Part shown: positions 1 to 8,241 of the stretch, one piece after another
Numbering within the stretch: the stretch's first letter is position 1
Layout of the letters: the number at the start of each line of letters is the position of its first letter
Origin: Hydractinia symbiolongicarpus
Taxonomy: Eukaryota > Cnidaria > Hydrozoa > Anthoathecata > Hydractiniidae
Reading direction: 5' to 3'
DNA length: 64,000 nt
Assembly (NCBI RefSeq): GCF_029227915.1
Contig: NC_079883.1
Location: 8,556,001-8,620,000, forward strand
The notes under the pieces: generated by a model
Databases searched by the model: none
The model's input: the letters and a program-made list of their open reading frames with translations, nothing else
Told to the model about the DNA's origin: nothing
Made by a program: the position numbers and the translations under genes

Positions 1-16
1 CGGATTCGGAGGTTAA
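1..16 (+). CDS. Histone H4, 3' end only (window edge)
   Basis: The last four codons (GFGG) and the TAA stop of H4, cut by the window start. The following bases match those behind the complete H4 at 5556..5867. Confidence 0.95.
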
Positions 17-40
17 GCGTTGTCATTGCTCAACAAAAAC

Positions 41-56
41 GGCTATTTTTATAGCC
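41..56 (+). terminator. Histone mRNA 3' stem-loop (H4)
   Basis: GGCTAT-TTTT-ATAGCC, a 6-bp stem with a 4-base loop, flanked by AAAAAC and ACAAA. This matches the metazoan stem-loop bound by SLBP, which directs 3' cleavage without polyadenylation. The same element lies 25 to 40 bases behind every H4 stop in the window. Confidence 0.95.
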
Positions 57-437
57 ACAAATCTTTTAAAACATTACTTTGTGCACGCTTCCAAATTACA
101 CAATGTGTAAAGTCTTGTCACAGTTACATTTATTGCTATACGATACTATGTCATATATGACACAAAAAAAATTTAGAAATACTTTGTAGGGTTAATTTGC
201 CTGGGAGTGTTTCCGTGAAAAGCTGGGTTAAGTTAAATGTAAGCAATAACATGGATCAATGTACTTGTCTTTTCTGCAAGTACAGCTAATAATACGTATG
301 AAAAGTGAAGCTAATCCACACACACATGGGGAAGTATTTTAAATGTAGGCTAGTGTTCTTAAGCACATTATTTAGAAGTTTTATTAACTTCGGTTAACTT
401 GTAGTGACGCCAAGTAAATGTTTTTTTAAAGATGTGT
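57..437. other. H4-H2B convergent spacer
   Basis: No gene recognised. It contains a 14-bp perfect palindrome TGTCATATATGACA (149..162), a hairpin with 8-bp arms TGTACTTG/CAAGTACA and a 9-base loop (260..284), and a short AC run near 314 that has four repeats in type A units and five in type B. The same spacer follows every H4/H2B pair. Confidence 0.7.
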
Positions 438-453
438 GGTCTTAAAAAAGACC
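438..453 (-). terminator. Histone mRNA 3' stem-loop (H2B)
   Basis: On the minus strand GGTCTT-TTTT-AAGACC, followed by ACACATCTTT. It has the same 6+4+6 geometry as the other four genes, but the stem bases differ by paired changes at its third and fifth positions. Confidence 0.93.
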
Positions 454-476
454 GTTTGTGTTTGGTAGACGTTGGT

Positions 477-881
477 TTACTTGCTGCTTGTGTATTTTGT
501 GACGGCTTTTGTTCCTTCACTGACTGCGTGTTTTGCAAGTTCTCCAGGCAAGAGAAGACGTACTGCGGTTTGAATTTCACGAGAAGAGATGGTCGACTTT
601 TTGTTTTGAAGAGCCAAACGCGAAGCTTCGGAAGCAATGCGCTCAAAGATGTCGTTGACAAATGAGTTCATGATGCTCATAGCTTTGCTTGAAACTCCGA
701 CATCTGGGTGAACTTGTTTCAAAACATTGTAGATGTAAATAGCATAACTTTCCTTTCTCTTTCTCTTGCGTTTCTTTTCACCAGTTCCACCAATCTTTCC
801 TCCTTTTTTGCCGGCTCTTTTTTCACCTTTCTTGGCTACTTTAGGTGCCTGTTTTCCTCCTTTAGCTGCTGCGTCAGACAT
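477..881 (-). CDS. Histone H2B (reference copy, R1)
   Basis: 134 residues. H2B pairs with H2A and forms the outer dimers of the nucleosome. The N-terminal tail (about residues 1-45) is Lys/Gly-rich with a [10 protein letters not shown] junction. The histone fold follows, with [42 protein letters not shown] and [33 protein letters not shown]. The C-terminal VSEGTK lysine, equivalent to vertebrate K120, is present. There are no introns. The ATG context is aaccATGTCTG. H2A is transcribed divergently 284 bp away, and H4 ends tail to tail on the other side. The tail is longer than in vertebrate H2B but without sperm-type repeat motifs, so this looks like a canonical replication-dependent H2B. All complete copies encode the same protein. 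Confidence 0.98.
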   Translation of the reverse strand: MSDAAAKGGKQAPKVAKKGEKRAGKKGGKIGGTGEKKRKRKRKESYAIYIYNVLKQVHPDVGVSSKAMSIMNSFVNDIFERIASEASRLALQNKKSTISSREIQTAVRLLLPGELAKHAVSEGTKAVTKYTSSK

Positions 882-1165
882 GGTTAAAAATTTTTGCTAC
901 TTAACTTGTAAATAAGCATTAAACTGCAAGTCAAAACTTTTTGTTTATAAGTAAAAAAATCGGATCGAATTCGATCCGAAAACGCCGATACGCAATTTAA
1001 TTGGTTAAAAAAAAAATCTTTTGTTTAATACTTAATTATGATTGGTTAAAAAAACATGATTTCGATCCTATTTTTATGATGAAAAAACGAGTAAAGTTTA
1101 TTTCGTTAACACTTACGTTAAATATTCGTACGTTTTTGTATTAACTTACAAATCAAATCGCAGTT
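882..1165. promoter_or_regulatory. Shared divergent promoter of H2A and H2B
   Basis: 284 bp between the two start codons. On the H2B side TTATAAA (about 944..950 on the minus strand) is a good TATA box. On the H2A side only TAAATATT (1119..1126) is TATA-like. Two ATTGG (reverse CCAAT) boxes lie at 1000..1004 and 1041..1045, each followed by TTAAAAAA. A 20-bp palindrome lies at 960..979. The arrangement suggests co-regulation of the dimer partners; this is inferred, not shown. Confidence 0.75.
960..979. repeat. 20-bp perfect palindrome in the H2A-H2B promoter
   Basis: TCGGATCGAATTCGATCCGA equals its own reverse complement. It lies just upstream of the H2B TATA box. It is kept in every complete unit except the promoter between R10 and R11, where one C is lost near 59103. 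Confidence 0.9.
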
Positions 1166-1546
1166 ATGTCTGGACGTGGAAAAGGTGGAAAAGCTAAGGC
1201 TAAAGCCAAGACAAGATCCTCAAGAGCTGGACTTCAATTTCCAGTCGGTAGAGTGCATAGATTCCTTCGTAGAGGGCACTATGCTAACCGAATTGGATCT
1301 GGAGCACCAGTTTACTTAGCAGCCGTCTTGGAATATTTATCTGCTGAGATATTGGAGTTGGCTGGTAACGCAGCAAGAGACAACAAAAAAGCTAGGATTA
1401 TTCCAAGACATTTACAATTGGCTGTTCGTAATGATGAAGAATTAAACAAACTTTTGAGCGGTGTAACCATTGCAGCTGGTGGTGTTTTGCCAAACATTCA
1501 AGCTGTCTTACTCCCAAAGAAGAACGACAAAGGACAGAAGAAGTAA
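1166..1546 (+). CDS. Histone H2A (reference copy, R1)
   Basis: 126 residues. H2A pairs with H2B in the nucleosome. The N-tail is [21 protein letters not shown]. The histone fold runs from [17 protein letters not shown] to about residue 97. Acidic-patch residues are present ([13 protein letters not shown] and RNDEELNK). The docking region reads [24 protein letters not shown], where most animals have [17 protein letters not shown]; the glutamine equivalent to human Q104 is alanine and K99 is glycine. The tail ends KKNDKGQKK without an SQ motif, so it is not H2A.X, and the sequence is not H2A.Z-like. There are no introns. 5S rRNA follows on the same strand. All copies encode the same protein. 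Confidence 0.98.
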   Translation: MSGRGKGGKAKAKAKTRSSRAGLQFPVGRVHRFLRRGHYANRIGSGAPVYLAAVLEYLSAEILELAGNAARDNKKARIIPRHLQLAVRNDEELNKLLSGVTIAAGGVLPNIQAVLLPKKNDKGQKK

Positions 1547-1568
1547 ACCGCTACACTCAGAAAACAAC

Positions 1569-1584
1569 GGCTATTTTTATAGCC
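1569..1584 (+). terminator. Histone mRNA 3' stem-loop (H2A)
   Basis: GGCTAT-TTTT-ATAGCC followed by ACACATCTTTAAAAAAACATT. The A-rich stretch starting about 10 bases after the stem is a candidate downstream element for U7 pairing. Confidence 0.95.
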
Positions 1585-1743
1585 ACACATCTTTAAAAAA
1601 ACATTGTTTTTTTCACAAAACTATAACCTTAAAGTCTAATAGATAATCCATGCATACGCCTTGTCCTAAGTAACTCAAAGAAATTAAATAAAAAAATTTG
1701 ATCACAACGTCAAAATAAATTGCACGTATTTGCACCTACTAAT

Positions 1744-1862
1744 GTCTACGGCCATACCACGATGAACACACCCGTTCTCGTCTGATCACGGAAGTTAAGC
1801 ATCGTCGGGCCGGGATAGTACTTGGATGGGGGACCGCCTGGGAACTCCCGGTGTCGTAGGCT
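1744..1862 (+). rRNA. 5S ribosomal RNA (reference copy, R1)
   Basis: About 119 nt beginning GTCTACGGCC and ending GTCGTAGGCT; the ends pair as helix I. The internal Pol III control region is visible: AAGTTAAGCATCG (box A region) and AGTACTTGGATGGGGGACC (box C region). CCCGTTCTCGTCTGATCACGG is typical of animal 5S. A T-run (1862..1865) directly at the 3' end serves as Pol III terminator, and AAATAAAT at 1713..1720 (-31 to -24) is TATA-like. The RNA is a structural component of the large ribosomal subunit. The gene is tandem with H2A and convergent with U1. Confidence 0.97.
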
Positions 1863-2190
1863 TTTCATTTTCATTTGCTGTGATATATTTCTTGTTATAA
1901 CAATTAAGGAACGTGGCGGTTGTTGAAAGTGTTTCCTATGACATTTTCCTACGACATTTTCAGGTGATAGTACGAGAAAAAAGAGCTTTCAAATGCATAC
2001 AAACTCGATCTATTGCCGATCATCCAATAACCCTGACGGAATGGCAAATAAAATAAAATTCCGCCGCCTTCCGAGGACTTATATCGCAATCACGTTTCGT
2101 AACAGCCAAGCGAGGTTTTACCTTAGCGTTTAAGTCACCACCGACATTTGGCCGCGCAACTTTTCTAAGCTCATTCATTTTGACTTAAGG
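1863..2190. other. 5S-U1 convergent spacer
   Basis: No gene recognised. Just behind U1 (minus strand) GTCAAAATGAATGAGC at 2169..2184 resembles the snRNA 3' box. CGGAAT/ATTCCG arms around an AT-rich loop (about 2038..2064) could form a hairpin. In type B units an additional 22 bp directly behind 5S partly duplicates the T-rich flank. Confidence 0.6.
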
Positions 2191-2355
2191 AGGGGGCGAG
2201 CGCGGACGCAGGCCCCCACTACCAGAAATTGTACGGTCGAGTTACTGACGTTTGCAGTAATCGCAGAGGTCAGCCCAAGCGTAGTGCAATGCAAGAGCCT
2301 CACTCTGGAAGAAAACCCTCATTGATCAGTCTTTACTTCCCCGTCAGGTAAGTAT
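2191..2355 (-). ncRNA. U1 spliceosomal snRNA (reference copy, R1)
   Basis: About 165 nt on the minus strand. The 5' end ATACTTACCTG is the invariant segment that pairs with 5' splice sites. The stem-loop II loop holds ATTGCACTAC (U1A-binding type). CTGACCTCTGCGATTACTGC and AACTCGACCGTACAATTTCTGGTAG match the central region and Sm site (AATTTCTGG) of animal U1. The last stem GGGGGCCTGCGTCCGCGCTCGCCCCC is GC-rich as expected. The stem-loop I loop (GATCAATGAG) differs somewhat from the vertebrate 70K-binding loop. The 3' end is placed by alignment to the usual 164-nt length. U2 lies upstream on the same strand. Confidence 0.96.
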
Positions 2356-2400
2356 GAGTTGGAACTGCACCGTAGCATGAGGGTACCCTTCAAAGTTTGT

Positions 2401-2412
2401 TAATGCTTGTGG
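2401..2412 (-). promoter_or_regulatory. Putative proximal sequence element of U1
   Basis: Minus strand CCACAAGCATTA, starting 57 bases upstream of the U1 5' end. Nearly the same sequence (CCACAAGCAGTTA) occurs 54 bases upstream of U2. Position and sharing fit an snRNA proximal element; no TATA box lies between it and U1. Confidence 0.5.
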
Positions 2413-2545
2413 CTTGAGTGTGTTATAAACTGCCGTGTCGCGGGGCATAGGCTGTATTCTCCCCCAGTGTACGCGTTTTGTTCCCGCCGTAGACTATGCA
2501 GAGTGCCGTCGGAAAGAGGACTGCTATTATTCTTTTATTGCTTAT

Positions 2546-2732
2546 GTGGGCCGCCATCGGTAATAGTGCAACACCAAGGCAACCCGTGGTCACGGCGTGA
2601 ATGAATCCACCTCCATGACCCAAGGCCAAAAATCAGATTAATATACTGACCATTCAGAGAATGGCCTACCAGATATTAAACTGATAAGAACAGATACTAC
2701 ACTTGATCTTAGCCATTAGGCCGAGAAGCGAT
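2546..2732 (-). ncRNA. U2 spliceosomal snRNA (reference copy, R1)
   Basis: About 187 nt on the minus strand. The 5' part ATCGCTTCTCGGCCTAATGGCTAAGATCAAGTGTAGTATCTGTTCTTATCAGTTTAATATCTG is almost the animal consensus and includes the GTAGTA branch-point recognition element. Stem IIb and the Sm site TGATTTTTGG follow. The 3' half forms the stem III/IV region and ends GGTGTTGCACTATTACCGATGGCGGCCCAC. The 3' end is estimated from family length. A possible 3' box (AAAAGAATAATAG, minus strand) lies within 2524..2541. The 190 bp to U1 contain no other gene. Confidence 0.96.
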
Positions 2733-3054
2733 AAAGAACAAGCGTTGCCATGATAGGCATCGTCCACACACCGTAACTGCTTGTGGAGCATGTCACGTTA
2801 CTGTAAAGCTTACAACTGTCACCGCGTACGGATGGACGGCGACATAGTAAAAATCACGGCTGTTGATTTAGCCGTAGGATGGAGAGCGACTGTAGCGAGT
2901 GGATGGTAACTTACATGAATGCTAACAAAGGCGACGATACTAAGTGCGTGATATTACTTTCCAATATGTCTGCGTACATTCCGTTTATCAACGCATTACG
3001 CCAGAACGTGCGCGCGCGTTACACAGTAGACCATGCAGCCGAAATGCGACAGTG
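2733..3054. other. tRNA-U2 spacer (R1)
   Basis: No recognised gene. On the minus strand it carries a hairpin ACGGCT/AGCCGT, then GATTTTTACTAT, then a second stem GTCGCCG/CGGTGAC; see the copy at 10838..10934. It also includes the U2 upstream region. The first run of four or more T behind the tRNA lies about 200 bases downstream. Confidence 0.6.
2774..2786 (-). promoter_or_regulatory. Putative proximal sequence element of U2
   Basis: Minus strand CCACAAGCAGTTA, starting 54 bases upstream of the U2 5' end. It matches the U1 element except for one inserted G. Confidence 0.5.
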
Positions 3055-3127
3055 CGACCCTGCCAGGAGTCGAACCTGGAATCCCCTGATTCGTAGTCAG
3101 ATGCCTTATCCATTGGGCCACAGGGCC
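3055..3127 (-). tRNA. tRNA-Arg(ACG) (reference copy, R1)
   Basis: 73 nt on the minus strand. The acceptor stem GGCCCTG pairs with CAGGGTC, with G as discriminator base. The anticodon arm TCTGA-CTACGAA-TCAGG gives anticodon ACG, read as ICG after deamination, for CGN arginine codons. The A box TGGCCCAATGG and B box GGTTCGACTCC fit the Pol III consensus. No CCA is encoded, as normal in eukaryotes. No T4 run follows closely. H1 starts divergently 579 bp away. Confidence 0.97.
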
Positions 3128-3706
3128 ATGCTTATGACTTCGCCCCATCGTCATTTTGGCTTGCGCATTCGTTTTACTTACGACAGAATTCTTCGTGTTT
3201 GTAGCCATGAAAGAAAGGGACTTCTGTGAGTGAATTTTTTTACTGTGGTCTAATAAAAAAGTCGAAACGCAGTGCCCAATATATGAATTGCTCCTAATAG
3301 CCGGAAACAGGCCGTGTCGATGATGTAGGCCGACATACGCAACGCAAACCAAAGAACGCTTTATGAAAATCCTAACACGAGCGCGGAAGAAGCCCAAATT
3401 AACAGACTAGATGTAATGCTGAAGACCTCAAACTCCAGCAGCTTCTCTTGCAGACTATTGCGTCGTACTACAAATAAAAATTAACATGCTTTCGCATAGT
3501 CGCGGCACCCAAAACGGACATTATACGATGTACAGAAACACACATTTCTGTTTTCGCGCCAAATCAATTCCCGGGAGTGGTACTTTTACGTCCGCATACT
3601 TCGCACCGTCTTAAATTATATCTCATTTACACGGTAATGTTTAGTATACTTCTACTGTGATAACAAGCATCGTTTATCGTTGGATTGTTGTAAGAAAACA
3701 TTAAAA
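3128..3706. promoter_or_regulatory. tRNA-H1 divergent spacer with H1 promoter
   Basis: 579 bp. The H1-proximal part holds an E2F-like site (3551..3563), TTAAATTATATC near 3612 as a weak TATA-like element, and no clear CCAAT box. The middle holds a 7-bp-arm hairpin ACAGAAA/TTTCTGT, a GAAA-capped hairpin next to AATTTTTATTTG, and an 8-bp-arm hairpin TGCTGGAG/CTTCAGCA on the minus strand. I recognise no gene. Confidence 0.6.
3551..3563. promoter_or_regulatory. E2F-like site upstream of H1
   Basis: TTTTCGCGCCAAA, reverse complement TTTGGCGCGAAAA, matches the TTTSSCGC E2F/DP consensus on both strands. It lies about 150 bases upstream of the H1 ATG. The related CGCGCCAAA lies upstream of H3. Confidence 0.55.
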
Positions 3707-4258
3707 ATGAGTGAAGCAGCTTCTCCAAAGAAAATCGCACCCAAGAAGAAACCTGCTGCAAAGAAGACAGCTGATCACCCTAAATATGTGGACATGATCA
3801 AGGCTGCTATCGCTACCCTAAAGGAACGCGGTGGTTCATCTCGCCAAGCTATTACAAAATATATTCATGCAAATTACAAAGTTGCTGAAAACTCAGATCA
3901 TCATCTGAAAATGGCTCTTAAACGAGGAGTAACATCAGGCGATTTGATTCAAACTAAAGGCACTGGTGCTTCTGGATCATTCAAGCTAGGTCAGGTAAAA
4001 AAAGAAAAACCTAAGAAAAAGGCCGCAGCAAAAAAGCCAACGGCAAAGAAGCCTACTGCAAAGAAAAGTACACCAAAAAAGAAGCCAGCAAAGAAGAGCA
4101 CGCCAAAGAAAGCAGCAAAGAAGCCTGCCACAAAGAAAGCCTCGGCTAAGAAACCAGCAGCTAAGAAACCCACAAAGAAGCCTGTTGCTAAAAAACCTGC
4201 AGCAAAGAAGGTCAAAAAGACTCCCAAAAAGGCAGCAAAGAAGACCGCAAAAAAATAA
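3707..4258 (+). CDS. Linker histone H1 (reference copy, R1)
   Basis: 183 residues. H1 binds linker DNA at the nucleosome dyad. A short Lys/Pro N-tail is followed by the winged-helix globular domain at about residues 22-95 ([66 protein letters not shown]). A disordered tail of [15 protein letters not shown] repeats runs to the end. The start is ATG at 3707 (aaaaATGAGTG). The frame is open nine codons further up but only to a TTG, so that extension is not used. H3 ends tail to tail 361 bp away. The protein is identical in all intact copies. Confidence 0.97.
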   Translation: MSEAASPKKIAPKKKPAAKKTADHPKYVDMIKAAIATLKERGGSSRQAITKYIHANYKVAENSDHHLKMALKRGVTSGDLIQTKGTGASGSFKLGQVKKEKPKKKAAAKKPTAKKPTAKKSTPKKKPAKKSTPKKAAKKPATKKASAKKPAAKKPTKKPVAKKPAAKKVKKTPKKAAKKTAKK

Positions 4259-4290
4259 TTTGTGTGTATCTGGCTATTACATTAACAAAC

Positions 4291-4306
4291 GGCTATTTTT
4301 ATAGCC
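4291..4306 (+). terminator. Histone mRNA 3' stem-loop (H1)
   Basis: GGCTAT-TTTT-ATAGCC followed by ACACATTTACAAAAAAACATT, 33 bases behind the H1 stop. H1 is therefore processed like the core histones. Confidence 0.94.
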
Positions 4307-4477
4307 ACACATTTACAAAAAAACATTATCTTGGTACAAAGTTAAACTTGTTTAAGTCACTTAAACAGTTAAAAAAGAGTAAATTTAAGATTAGATTCCC
4401 TAAGTTTAAGTATTTTCGTTTTTAAATTTCTTATTTTCTTGCTTTTACTTTTCTTGCCCTTCATATTTTTAACATTG

Positions 4478-4545
4478 TCAAACTTTATGTAGCATAAAAT
4501 TTTTATGTAGCATAAAATTTAAACAGAAAGCAGGACAAAGTTTGA
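4478..4545. repeat. 18-bp tandem duplication inside a 9-bp inverted repeat
   Basis: TTTATGTAGCATAAAATT occurs twice in tandem (4484..4501 and 4502..4519). TCAAACTTT (4478..4486) and AAAGTTTGA (4537..4545) enclose it as inverted arms. It may be a remnant of a small element; no target duplication is evident. Confidence 0.7.
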
Positions 4546-4582
4546 TATAAAAAGCTAGCCGTAATATTTTTTATGGATGTGT

Positions 4583-4598
4583 GGCTATAAAAATAGCC
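4583..4598 (-). terminator. Histone mRNA 3' stem-loop (H3)
   Basis: On the minus strand GGCTAT-TTTT-ATAGCC followed by ACACATCCATAAAAAATATT, 22 bases behind the H3 stop. Confidence 0.95.
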
Positions 4599-4619
4599 GT
4601 TTTTTGTTTGGTAAGATGC

Positions 4620-5033
<414 letters not shown>

Positions 5034-5083
5034 TTAAGAAGTCGATGTAGTACGGATACACAAGACGGTCTAAAATGCACTAT

Positions 5084-5092
5084 CGCGCCAAA
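5084..5092. promoter_or_regulatory. E2F-like site upstream of H3
   Basis: CGCGCCAAA; the minus strand reads TTTGGCGCG, the core also found upstream of H1. Confidence 0.5.
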
Positions 5093-5396
5093 GTTTTATT
5101 TCTCATATTGATTGACAGCTAAGGTTCAAAACAAACCATTTGATTGGTGCTAAGAAAGTAATTTCTGATTGGCTGCATAATGACATTACGCTCATTACTT
5201 TAACATTTTTATAAAATCTGTGTTTTTTGGCTACGGGAAAACGGCTGTATCTTCTGATACACAAAAGCTTTTGACTTTTTTTTTTTTAGTAAGTAGCAGA
5301 AGGTTTGGCGAATTCCAACGATGCCAAATTTATTGCCTTACTGAAACATTAAGACCACGAATTTTTAAAAAAACTACAGTTTTACTTAAAAAAATG

Positions 5397-5421
5397 TACA
5401 AAATGTTCGGAACATTTTGTA
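5397..5421. repeat. 25-bp inverted repeat in the H3-H4 promoter
   Basis: Arms TACAAAATGTTC and GAACATTTTGTA (12 bp each) around a single G. It is next to a CCAAT box on the H4 side. Confidence 0.85.
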
Positions 5422-5510
5422 ATGACGCAACTCTATTGGTTAATTAGGGTGTTTCCACGAGCAGTAGGTAATTTTATGGCCTCTTTTTAAAGCTGTCTGA
5501 ATTCTGTTAA

Positions 5511-5867
<357 letters not shown>

Positions 5868-5891
5868 GCGTTGTCATTGCTCAACAAAAAC

Positions 5892-5907
5892 GGCTATTTT
5901 TATAGCC
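5892..5907 (+). terminator. Histone mRNA 3' stem-loop (H4, second copy)
   Basis: GGCTAT-TTTT-ATAGCC followed by ACAAATCTTTTAAAACATT. Confidence 0.95.
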
Positions 5908-6327
5908 ACAAATCTTTTAAAACATTACTTTGTGCACGCTTCCAAATTACACAATGTGTAAAGTCTTGTCACAGTTACATTTATTGCTATACGATACTAT
6001 GTCATATATGACACAAAAAAAATTTAGAAATACTTTGTAGGGTTAATTTGCCTGGGAGTGTTTCCGTGAAAAGCTGGGTTAAGTTAAATGTAAGCAATAA
6101 CATGGATCAATGTACTTGTCTTTTCTGCAAGTACAGCTAATAATACGTATGAAAAGTGAAGCTAATCCACACACACATGGGGAAGTATTTTAAATGTAGG
6201 CTAGTGTTCTTAAGCACATTATTTAGAAGTTTTATTAACTTCGGTTAACTTGTAGTGACGCCAAGTAAATGTTTTTTTAAAGATGTGTGGTCTTAAAAAA
6301 GACCGTTTGTGTTTGGTAGACGTTGGT

Positions 6328-6561
6328 TTACTTGCTGCTTGTGTATTTTGTGACGGCTTTTGTTCCTTCACTGACTGCGTGTTTTGCAAGTTCTCCAGGC
6401 AAGAGAAGACGTACTGCGGTTTGAATTTCACGAGAAGAGATGGTCGACTTTTTGTTTTGAAGAGCCAAACGCGAAGCTTCGGAAGCAATGCGCTCAAAGA
6501 TGTCGTTGACAAATGAGTTCATGATGCTCATAGCTTTGCTTGAAACTCCGACATCTGGGTG
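6328..6561 (-). CDS. Histone H2B, partial, cut by gap
   Basis: Residues 58-134 (from HPDVG to the stop), identical to the reference. The first 57 codons fall into the N run on the right. Stem-loop at 6289..6304 (minus). Confidence 0.95.
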   Translation of the reverse strand, partial: HPDVGVSSKAMSIMNSFVNDIFERIASEASRLALQNKKSTISSREIQTAVRLLLPGELAKHAVSEGTKAVTKYTSSK

Positions 6562-7061
6562 NNNNNNNNNNNNNNNNNNNNNNNNNNNNNNNNNNNNNNN
6601 NNNNNNNNNNNNNNNNNNNNNNNNNNNNNNNNNNNNNNNNNNNNNNNNNNNNNNNNNNNNNNNNNNNNNNNNNNNNNNNNNNNNNNNNNNNNNNNNNNNN
6701 NNNNNNNNNNNNNNNNNNNNNNNNNNNNNNNNNNNNNNNNNNNNNNNNNNNNNNNNNNNNNNNNNNNNNNNNNNNNNNNNNNNNNNNNNNNNNNNNNNNN
6801 NNNNNNNNNNNNNNNNNNNNNNNNNNNNNNNNNNNNNNNNNNNNNNNNNNNNNNNNNNNNNNNNNNNNNNNNNNNNNNNNNNNNNNNNNNNNNNNNNNNN
6901 NNNNNNNNNNNNNNNNNNNNNNNNNNNNNNNNNNNNNNNNNNNNNNNNNNNNNNNNNNNNNNNNNNNNNNNNNNNNNNNNNNNNNNNNNNNNNNNNNNNN
7001 NNNNNNNNNNNNNNNNNNNNNNNNNNNNNNNNNNNNNNNNNNNNNNNNNNNNNNNNNNNNN
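6562..7061. other. Assembly gap of exactly 500 N
   Basis: The true length is unknown; a round 500 is a placeholder. Both flanks are H2B fragments facing away from each other: the left starts at codon 58 on minus and the right at about codon 15 on plus. The array changes orientation and subtype (A to B) here. Confidence 0.97.
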
Positions 7062-7422
7062 AGCCAAGAAAGGTGAAAAAAGAGCCGGCAAAAAAGGAGG
7101 AAAGATTGGTGGAACTGGTGAAAAGAAACGCAAGAGAAAGAGAAAGGAAAGTTATGCTATTTACATCTACAATGTTTTGAAACAAGTTCACCCAGATGTC
7201 GGAGTTTCAAGCAAAGCTATGAGCATCATGAACTCATTTGTCAACGACATCTTTGAGCGCATTGCTTCCGAAGCTTCGCGTTTGGCTCTTCAAAACAAAA
7301 AGTCGACCATCTCTTCTCGTGAAATTCAAACCGCAGTACGTCTTCTCTTGCCTGGAGAACTTGCAAAACACGCAGTCAGTGAAGGAACAAAAGCCGTCAC
7401 AAAATACACAAGCAGCAAGTAA
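7062..7422 (+). CDS. Histone H2B, partial, cut by gap (R2)
   Basis: Residues 16-134, identical to the reference; the first 15 codons are missing in the gap. Stem-loop 7446..7461. Followed tail to tail by H4. Confidence 0.95.
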
Positions 7423-7884
7423 ACCAACGTCTACCAAACACAAACGGTCTTTTTTAAGACCACACATCTTTAAAAAAACATTTACTTGGCGTCACTACAA
7501 GTTAACCGAAGTTAATAAAACTTCTAAATAATGTGCTTAAGAACACTAGCCTACATTTAAAATACTTCCCCATGTGTGTGTGTGGATTAGCTTCACTTTT
7601 CATACGTATTATTAGCTGTACTTGCAGAAAAGACAAGTACATTGATCCATGTTATTGCTTACATTTAACTTAACCCAGCTTTTCACGGAAACACTCCCAG
7701 GCAAATTAACCCTACAAAGTATTTCTAAATTTTTTTTGTGTCATATATGACATAGTATCGTATAGCAATAAATGTAACTGTGACAAGACTTTACACATTG
7801 TGTAATTTGGAAGCGTGCACAAAGTAATGTTTTAAAAGATTTGTGGCTATAAAAATAGCCGTTTTTGTTGAGCAATGACAACGC

Positions 7885-8241
<357 letters not shown>

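Larger units (their letters stand above)
4259..4619. other. H1-H3 convergent spacer
   Basis: AT-rich, no gene seen. It holds the two histone stem-loops and a small repeat structure at 4478..4545. Confidence 0.7.

Noticed and set aside
1166-1546. H2A.X or H2A.Z identity
   Set aside because: There is no C-terminal SQ(E/D) motif and no H2A.Z-type docking or loop sequence.
2423-2629. Open frames overlapping U2 (68 codons, and 65 on the other strand)
   Set aside because: They lie in U2 and its flank; the U2 match explains the sequence.
2996-3397. 133-codon open frame across the tRNA and flanks
   Set aside because: It overlaps the tRNA, has no recognisable domain and is not maintained independently of the RNA gene.
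3680-3706. Nine-codon N-terminal extension of H1 (DCCKKTLK)
   Set aside because: It begins with TTG, not ATG. The ATG at 3707 has a good context and gives the normal H1 start MSEAA.
3991-4227. Hydrophobic Phe/Ala/Gly-rich open frame antisense to H1
   Set aside because: It is the mirror of the AAG/GCA-rich lysine-alanine tail of H1 and occurs only for that reason.
4478-4545. MITE insertion
   Set aside because: Arms are only 9 bp and no clear target-site duplication is visible, so it is kept as a repeat of unknown origin.
5397-5421. Heat-shock element in the H3-H4 promoter
   Set aside because: TTC and GAA are separated by one base, not two, and there is no third unit.
6328-7422. Long frames running through the N block
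   Set aside because: Ns cannot be translated. They only join H2B fragments of opposite orientation.
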